From positions 1-5,027 of the forward strand of contig WFOZ01000830.1 in NCBI GenBank assembly GCA_015487825.1: 5,027 bases of DNA. The letters run 5' to 3'. Made by a program: the position numbers and the translations under genes. Below the pieces are notes generated by a model that worked only from the letters and a program-made list of their open reading frames with translations, ran no database searches and was not told the DNA's origin. Below are positions 1-5,027 of this stretch, piece by piece. This stretch comes from Planctomycetaceae bacterium (GTDB lineage: Bacteria; Planctomycetota; Planctomycetia; Planctomycetales; Planctomycetaceae). Positions within the stretch are counted from its first letter, which is position 1; each line of letters starts with the position of its first letter.

Positions 1-2
1 CG

Positions 3-2162
3 GCTGAAGTGAGCAAGTTATTGAAGGAAGATCCGGCTGCAGAGGAACTGGTTCATCGAATTAGCGAAGTGGTACGCAAGCGTCGACTTTCCACACCAGA
101 ACTTCTTGAAGAAGCCGAGGGGAAAGACGCCAACGATGTTGCCGAATATCTGGATAACCTGATGTCTCCTGAGCAAATTCGCAAGTTTGAACAGAACTGC
201 CTTGATTCAGACGAGCGACTGGCTGAAGTTGCCGGCAGCCACGAAATTCTGACACTTGTCCTTGGTGGAAAAGGGGATGTTCCGAGCTCTACGAGGCAAC
301 GACTTGAAGAAATAGCGAATTCAGTAAGCGAGCATGTCCCCGAAAACGGGAAACCATTCGGTTCCAATCCGATTCCTCTTTCTGCAGTCGATATACCTGT
401 GAGCGAGCTCTCTGAAAATGAAATGGCTGCTGAATCTCAAGTACCTGCAACTTTTGAAATTCCGAAACGGAATTCCAACTGGAAAAACAAAGGAGGAATC
501 GTTGCGATCGGTTTACTTTTTGCCGCCTGGATTTACAGCATCGCTACCGATGACTCTTTTCAGTTCGGCAATGCGCAAAATACTCCCCAGCTTGTAAACA
601 AGCAGGTTGCAGTAAACGAACAAAATCAGCAGGCTTCCACTGAAACCAATAAAGAAGAGTTAAAACCTTCAGCAACTGTAGAGACAAAACAAAATGCTTC
701 TACTGAAGCAGGCGATTCGAAGACTCCCAAAAATCCAGCGAAACAAAACAGACTCGTTGCATCGACTGAAACAGAGAATTCGATAAAGTCTTCAATTGAT
801 CCCGCCCCCCCCGCGTTACCAAAAATTTCTCTGGATGAACCGAAAGGATTTCAACCACCGGTTATTAAGCCTTCAGAAGAAAAACCGGCAGAGCAGGTAG
901 CGATGATCAACAAAAATGTAAAGCCAGAGGAAAATCCGCCAAAGATTGAAAACGTGAAACCTGTTGCTGCACAACCGAAAGAACCGATCTGCTTCACACC
1001 TTCGATAGTCTACACCTCAGAAAACCAGCAATTAATCAGGCAGGCTGTTGGTCAGACGAATTCTGTCATCATCATGGAGATGACAGAAATTGAACCGGGT
1101 GATCGTCTTTTTACTCTGCGTAATACAGAAGCAGAGTTTTCAGTTGATTCAGGAAAAGGGAATCTCCGAATCTTTGAAAACAGTGCCGTGGAAATCCTGG
1201 GAGCCGATGAGCATTCCTGTTTTGGCTTCAGCGTCAAACAGGGGCGTCTCATCTTTTCATTCCAACCCGATGCCGCCGACAATGCCCCCAAGAAAATCCG
1301 ACTCGTTATTCAGGAAATCCCCTGGTATTTTGAACTTCCCAAAGAACCGGGAAGTATCGTTATCGAAGTGACCCCACAAAAATCGACTCATTATGAACAG
1401 TTACCAACACAAGGCTTAGTCGTGGCATCGGCCTGGGTGATGGGGCCAGCGGTTCGACTGATGGCACCCGACGGCAAATGGGAAGAAATAAAACAGGCAA
1501 AGCAATTACTTCCACTTGCTTCAGCTGAGCAGGCTAATCAAGCGCAAAAAGTGACTGAATCTTCACTTCCACTTCCTGAATGGGCAAGTCAATCTGCTGT
1601 GATACTTTCTTCCCCCAGAGGACGTGATCAAAAAGAATTTATCAAAAAGATTGCAGGCTCTGTCAATCTCTGGCTCGATCTGGAAGGAGTTGCCAGTGAC
1701 CCCAACCCTCATATTGCAGAACTGGCTGCTCAAGCTCTGGCTTTGGGTGGTCGCTATGAATCTCTGGTCAGTATCCTGGTTCATTCTTCCCACGAAGAAT
1801 CTCGCACAGCCGCAATTACCGGTTTGAGAACCTGGCTACCACAGTCACCAAAAAATCGGGAAATCCTGCGGACTCTGCTCAACCAGACTGTTAATGAATC
1901 GACAGCGTTTGTCGTGTACAATCTGCTCTGGGGATACGATGAAAAAGATGCTCGGGATTCCGAATTATCCCGGCAGCTTGTTGCCTGGCTCAGGCATGAT
2001 CATGCTGCAGTGCGAGAACTTTCAATCTACTGGATTTCACAACTGACCGGAAAAAAACTCGGGTACCGCCCTCTGGCCTCATTGAAAACTCGCGAACAGG
2101 GAGCTACTTCGTGGGAAAGACACCTTGCCAAAGTCGGTGCTTTGTTGCCTCCAAAAGAATAG
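3..2162 (+). CDS. Planctomycete-type single-pass membrane protein: anti-sigma-like N-terminus, FecR-like region, C-terminal HEAT-like repeats
   Basis: Function is not established. Residues below count from the GTG at 9-11. The frame is open to the window edge and no ribosome binding site can be judged in the 8 bases before the GTG, so the true start may lie outside. Residues 29-100 form an acidic helical module (LLEEAEGKDANDVAEYLDN, then FEQNCLDSDERLAEVA and LTLVLG). I recognise this module from planctomycete membrane proteins. It resembles the short helical anti-sigma domain but lacks the zinc-binding His and Cys residues. A Lys/Arg-rich stretch (153-161) precedes one transmembrane helix (about 162-179), which predicts a cytoplasmic N-terminus and a periplasmic remainder. 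Residues 185-325 are a low-complexity Pro/Lys/Glu/Gln/Thr linker. Residues 345-495 are beta-rich and FecR-like (GDRLFTLRNTEAEFSVDSG...ENSAVEIL...VKQGRLIF). Residues 540-690 are helical and HEAT-like (HIAELAAQALALGG; AAVRELSIYWISQLTG). Cys328 and Cys404 are the only periplasmic cysteines and could form a disulfide. A role in transmembrane signalling is inference only. The gene is certain, the domain labels less so. Confidence 0.9.
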   Translation, partial: AEVSKLLKEDPAAEELVHRISEVVRKRRLSTPELLEEAEGKDANDVAEYLDNLMSPEQIRKFEQNCLDSDERLAEVAGSHEILTLVLGGKGDVPSSTRQRLEEIANSVSEHVPENGKPFGSNPIPLSAVDIPVSELSENEMAAESQVPATFEIPKRNSNWKNKGGIVAIGLLFAAWIYSIATDDSFQFGNAQNTPQLVNKQVAVNEQNQQASTETNKEELKPSATVETKQNASTEAGDSKTPKNPAKQNRLVASTETENSIKSSIDPAPPALPKISLDEPKGFQPPVIKPSEEKPAEQVAMINKNVKPEENPPKIENVKPVAAQPKEPICFTPSIVYTSENQQLIRQAVGQTNSVIIMEMTEIEPGDRLFTLRNTEAEFSVDSGKGNLRIFENSAVEILGADEHSCFGFSVKQGRLIFSFQPDAADNAPKKIRLVIQEIPWYFELPKEPGSIVIEVTPQKSTHYEQLPTQGLVVASAWVMGPAVRLMAPDGKWEEIKQAKQLLPLASAEQANQAQKVTESSLPLPEWASQSAVILSSPRGRDQKEFIKKIAGSVNLWLDLEGVASDPNPHIAELAAQALALGGRYESLVSILVHSSHEESRTAAITGLRTWLPQSPKNREILRTLLNQTVNESTAFVVYNLLWGYDEKDARDSELSRQLVAWLRHDHAAVRELSIYWISQLTGKKLGYRPLASLKTREQGATSWERHLAKVGALLPPKE
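492..545 (+). other. Transmembrane helix of the left gene
   Basis: These codons specify about 18 uninterrupted hydrophobic or small residues (GGIVAIGLLFAAWIYSIA). They are preceded by a basic stretch containing KR and KNK and followed by the acidic TDDS. By the positive-inside rule, the 160-residue N-terminal part is cytoplasmic and the 540-residue C-terminal part lies across the membrane. No cleavable signal peptide is seen at the N-terminus, so this segment is read as a signal anchor. Confidence 0.85.
633..821 (+). repeat. Three copies of an ASTE-headed 21-residue (63 bp) period in the linker
   Basis: The tetrapeptide ASTE occurs at residues 209, 230 and 251 of the left gene, that is at 633, 696 and 759, exactly 63 bases apart each time. 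The next residue is Thr, Ala and Thr. The DNA is alike only around the head (GCTTCCACTGAA, GCTTCTACTGAA, GCATCGACTGAA). The remainder of each unit has diverged and is generally rich in Lys, Glu, Asn and Pro. This could be the remnant of tandem duplication in a flexible periplasmic linker, or chance within a low-complexity stretch. Confidence 0.4.
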
Positions 2163-2165
2163 CAG
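2163..2165. other. Three-base gap between convergent stop codons
   Basis: The left gene ends with TAG at 2160-2162. The right gene, read on the other strand, ends with TAA at 2168-2166. Only CAG separates them. No GC-rich hairpin followed by a T-run is visible on either strand around the junction. Any terminator for one gene must therefore lie inside the coding sequence of the other, or termination is factor-dependent, and the two transcripts probably overlap. Confidence 0.9.
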
Positions 2166-5027
2166 TTATTTGATCTCCGCAACCGCTTTATTTTCAGGCA
2201 ATAAATGCCCCTGCTGTTTATTGGCGAGGCGTGCTTTACGAGCGATTGAAATTTCCTCTGGAGACATTTTCAGTTTGCGAGCAAGGATCAGGCACTCTTC
2301 TGTGGTAAGTGTTTTGAGGAGCAGAAATTCTTTTTTCTGAATCGCTGCGACTACTTCGCCATTCCAATAAATGACACGGTTATTCGCAGTAGCGGGAACG
2401 CGGGGCAAGTCATCCAGAATGCCAACCATGTTCAGCGGGTCAGCTGCCCGCAAAACGAGTAATTCAATTTTCCCCGGTTCTATACAGGCCGGCCTGCTGC
2501 GAAGTTTGCGTAGTCGGGCAATTACATCAGATACCGCAAACTGTTCGCCAGCCACTCCCTTAATAAACCGTCCGCCTCGAATTTCGCCTCGGGCTTCCAG
2601 CCTGCGATAAAAACGGGCCAGCTCGTACCAGCGCGGTGCTCCCTGTTCCCGATCAATTAAATCGCGAAAGACAACGCCCCAACGGTTCAGCAGTTGCCAC
2701 GCCCATCGTTCGACACAATTTTGTCCTGTCAGTCCCTGGTCTTCACGCTCATTCTTACTGGTTGATCTTCTCCAGATTGACCAACGCCCGGCTTGTCCAG
2801 AAATTTTCTTTTGTCGCACTCCACGCCCGATTCCCCGATACCCGGCAGTGGAAGGACCGCTCGGCTGCATCAGTTTACGTAATCCCGCAAAACCATCGGA
2901 AGTAATCCAGCCGCGAGCGATTAATTCGCCAAGGGCGTCCGGAAATTGTGTCGGAAGCAAACCGCTAGCCTGTTGCAAATCGGTCGCAAACATTGCTCCT
3001 TGCTGTGTGAGAATATCCAACACGTCCGCAGCAGCTCCACCAAGTTGTGAAGCATCGAGCACTGCCCCTATCGGAATCAGCCAACACGCATCTTCTCTGC
3101 AAAACAACCCGATCAGCGAATTCCTGGAAATCGCCTTCATCGCACGTCCTTTGCCCTCCACTTTGGGTTGTGGATGCAATCGACCCCAGACAACATCACC
3201 ATTCAGGCAAAGTTCATCCAATAAACCTGGCGAGTATTGTTTGATACGATACGCAAAAATATCCCGTTCCCAGCAAACAGCAGGTAAATCGAAACCCTGT
3301 AATTGTGAAATCGTTTCCAGCAGCCCCTGCGGACCTTCCCGCCGATACCCCGGATGTAGTCCATGATACTCAAACAGAAACCGCATGAAGGTCGCGACAT
3401 CCACCGGCTCAATCTGTTTGCGAAGCCCTTCAATTGTCAAGCGATGAATTCTTGCCAACAAGCGACGGTGGCACCATTCAACGGATTTCTGCTCTGCATC
3501 ATTTTTGGGTTGCGAATTGCGAAATTGGCCACGCAGTACAATTCCTTCGCCTTCCAATGCTTCAAAGGTCGCTTCAATTTGCGATGTCGTCCACCCAAGT
3601 TGACCGGCAATTTTATCGGAAGTTATCGGCCCAATAAATTCCATCCAGCCTCGCAGAATTTCAATCCGGGCATCGGTTGTTTCCCACTGTTTCCTGAGAG
3701 ATTCGGGCGGTTTGATCTCGGGGAAAAGTTCAATATCTGGCCAAAGTGCCAATACAACCGGGAGTTTTTCTGCGCAAACCCAGAATAAAAAACCATCTGA
3801 CGTTTTTACTGATGAAGCTCGTTTTTCCTGTACCAGTTGGGCGAACGGTTCATTCCAGTTCTCATTTTCCGGAACAGGAAGGACGATTCGGGTCAAAAGA
3901 TAATCGTGTAATTCATCCGCATCGCGAACCAGCGGAGCCGCTTGCTCGATAACTCGCTCAATCGCCAGTGGATCAAGTCGCCCTAGATCGTCAACCGATT
4001 CCACGGTGACAGAACGCCGTGTGCTAACTGCGCGTGTACGGCGGTCAATCGCTTCTCCACCATCGAGAAACGCATACGGGTTCGCATTAAGTAATTCATA
4101 GCAAAATGGCGAAGGTTCACGAGTTTCCTTCGCCACGAAAGTAATTTCGCCCTGCTCCACCTTTTTCAATATCTGAACCAATTCATCGAAGTTAAGAGCT
4201 TCGTTAAAACAGTCATCCATCGTCTGTTTGATAAGCGGATGATCGGGAATTTCATGGTCGCCGGTGTGCTCTTCCTGGCAGCCGGTTAACTTGGGAAAAA
4301 CAGCCGTCATTAAATCGTCAGAAAGAAAACGCTGTAAAGAAGGTGGCACTTTTTTGCCCGCTCTTCTTCGTTCGACCAATAAGGCTGTCGTGACAGTCCA
4401 TCGAAATCGCAATTGAAATGTCGGAACATAAATGAGAGCCTGCTCCAGTAACTTGTAGGCGTTCTGTGCAGTCAGCATCGGAAATAGAGATTCAATCGGG
4501 AAACTATGTTGAGGCCCGAGAGTTAGAATGAACCCGTCATCGTCTGCTGTCGCCTGTAGCTCGAAATCGAACGAACGACAGAAGCGTTTCCGCATCGCAA
4601 ACCCCCAGGCCCTGGTCACGCGACTGCCAAACGGAGCATGCACCACCAGTTGCATTCCACCGGTCTCATCGAAAAAACGTTCAAAAACAATTCGCTTCTG
4701 ATTCGGCACCAACCCGAGCGCTGCTTTTTGAGCAGCGACATATTCAACCGTCTGTTTGGCAGCATCCAACGAACAGGCTGTTTCCTTGACGAGCCATTTC
4801 ACAATTTTCGGGCGCGGTACTTCATCAATTAATTTCTGTTCCAACTCTTCACGTAACCGGGAAACTTCTTCGGAAAGTTCAAGCGTACGCCCGGGCGATT
4901 CTCCTCGCCAGAACGGCACCGAAGGAGGCGCCCCTTGTGCATCAACCACGGCAACATCGTTACCACGCACATGTTTGAGTCGCCACGATGTGCTGCCGAG
5001 CAAAAAAACATCGCCCGCCTGCGATTC
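2166..5027 (-). CDS. lhr: Large Lhr-type superfamily 2 helicase, C-terminal 953 residues (5' end beyond the window)
   Basis: Lhr proteins are ATP-dependent 3'-to-5' single-stranded DNA translocases that unwind duplexes, notably RNA:DNA hybrids, and are tied to DNA repair. Residues count from the right edge. The frame stays open to the edge through ESQAGDVF, so the TTG at 5003-5001 is an internal Leu codon and not a start. GDVFLLGSTSW (5-15) and PFWRGESPGRTLEL mark the end of the helicase core. The DEAD/H-associated domain follows, with HAPFGSRV...AWGFAMRKRF (130-149), a Trp-to-Arg block RWTVTTALLVERRR (209-222), DHPLIKQT (262-269) and PSPFCYELLNANPYAFLD. The C-terminal region has tandem winged-helix units: ILRGWMEFIGPITSDKIAGQ (457-476), EWCHRRLLARIHR (517-529), SPGLLDELCLNGDVVWGRL (599-617), LLPTQFPDALGELIARGWIT (690-709), GRWSIW (747-752), WGVVFRDLIDRE and RRLEARGEIRGGRFIKG. 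Near the end are AADPLNMVGIL (861-871) and NRVIYWNG. Full-length homologues have about 1,450-1,550 residues, so roughly 500-600, including the RecA-like ATPase domains, are missing here. No frameshift or internal stop is seen. Confidence 0.95.
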   Translation of the reverse strand, partial: ESQAGDVFLLGSTSWRLKHVRGNDVAVVDAQGAPPSVPFWRGESPGRTLELSEEVSRLREELEQKLIDEVPRPKIVKWLVKETACSLDAAKQTVEYVAAQKAALGLVPNQKRIVFERFFDETGGMQLVVHAPFGSRVTRAWGFAMRKRFCRSFDFELQATADDDGFILTLGPQHSFPIESLFPMLTAQNAYKLLEQALIYVPTFQLRFRWTVTTALLVERRRAGKKVPPSLQRFLSDDLMTAVFPKLTGCQEEHTGDHEIPDHPLIKQTMDDCFNEALNFDELVQILKKVEQGEITFVAKETREPSPFCYELLNANPYAFLDGGEAIDRRTRAVSTRRSVTVESVDDLGRLDPLAIERVIEQAAPLVRDADELHDYLLTRIVLPVPENENWNEPFAQLVQEKRASSVKTSDGFLFWVCAEKLPVVLALWPDIELFPEIKPPESLRKQWETTDARIEILRGWMEFIGPITSDKIAGQLGWTTSQIEATFEALEGEGIVLRGQFRNSQPKNDAEQKSVEWCHRRLLARIHRLTIEGLRKQIEPVDVATFMRFLFEYHGLHPGYRREGPQGLLETISQLQGFDLPAVCWERDIFAYRIKQYSPGLLDELCLNGDVVWGRLHPQPKVEGKGRAMKAISRNSLIGLFCREDACWLIPIGAVLDASQLGGAAADVLDILTQQGAMFATDLQQASGLLPTQFPDALGELIARGWITSDGFAGLRKLMQPSGPSTAGYRGIGRGVRQKKISGQAGRWSIWRRSTSKNEREDQGLTGQNCVERWAWQLLNRWGVVFRDLIDREQGAPRWYELARFYRRLEARGEIRGGRFIKGVAGEQFAVSDVIARLRKLRSRPACIEPGKIELLVLRAADPLNMVGILDDLPRVPATANNRVIYWNGEVVAAIQKKEFLLLKTLTTEECLILARKLKMSPEEISIARKARLANKQQGHLLPENKAVAEIK

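Noticed and set aside
53..367. Minus-strand open frames under the left gene's N-terminus
   Set aside because: They are antisense to the conserved planctomycete module and have Ser/Arg-rich translations typical of shadow frames.
1041..1493. Periplasmic region as a confirmed FecR domain
   Set aside because: The pattern of GDRLFTL, a turn with SVDSG, and VKQGRLIF is suggestive but divergent. I keep it as FecR-like only.
2199..2223. Inverted repeat CAATAAA / TTTATTG with an 11-base loop near the gene junction, as a terminator
   Set aside because: The stem has one G-C pair and six A-T pairs, no T-run follows, and it lies in lhr coding sequence. It is too weak to call.
2848..3788. Two successive open frames on the + strand (172 and 141 codons, at 2848-3366 and 3363-3788) that overlap by 4 bases like an operon
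   Set aside because: They lie entirely antisense to strongly conserved Lhr winged-helix sequence. Their translations are Cys/Ser/Pro-rich and low in structure, as expected for shadow frames.
5001..5003. TTG as start of a shorter 945-residue protein
   Set aside because: The codon lies in the middle of the conserved GDVFLLGSTSW motif and the frame continues upstream to the edge, so it is an internal Leu.
5002..5008. Seven-base A/T homopolymer in lhr as a possible frameshift site
   Set aside because: Conserved motif residues lie in one frame on both sides of the run, so the frame is intact. Nothing points to programmed slippage.

Overview
The window holds two large convergent protein-coding genes that together fill almost all of it. 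Both are cut, or probably cut, by the window edges. The source is most likely a planctomycete of moderate GC content. The left gene carries a cytoplasmic module (core AEYLDN...FEQNCLDSDERLAEVAGSHEILTLVLG) that I know from large families of planctomycete membrane proteins. Its remaining parts, a long low-complexity periplasmic linker, a FecR-like region and HEAT-like repeats, are also common in that phylum. This assignment is an inference from protein style, not from a marker gene.

Layout. From the left edge to 2162 (+ strand) lies a single-pass membrane protein of at least 717 residues: an anti-sigma-like cytoplasmic N-terminus, one transmembrane helix, a Pro/Lys/Glu/Gln-rich linker, a beta-rich FecR-like region and a C-terminal alpha-helical HEAT-like region. 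Three bases (2163-2165) separate its stop codon from the stop codon of the second gene. From 2166 to the right edge (- strand) lies the C-terminal 953 residues of a large Lhr-type superfamily 2 DNA/RNA helicase. It retains the end of the core (GDVFLLGSTSW motif and the DEAD/H-associated domain) and the complete C-terminal tandem winged-helix region. The RecA-like ATPase domains are encoded beyond the right edge.

The two genes face each other and are probably separate transcription units whose 3' ends meet. Nothing in the sequence links them functionally: one looks like a membrane signalling or envelope protein, the other a nucleic-acid repair helicase. Both promoters lie outside the window or cannot be seen. 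There is no room for an intergenic terminator. I see no RNA gene, mobile element, CRISPR array or attachment site. No non-coding stretch exceeds a few bases.

I did not find a clear previously undescribed system. The most interesting item is the domain architecture of the left gene, a candidate transmembrane regulator that lacks the zinc-binding residues of classical anti-sigma factors.
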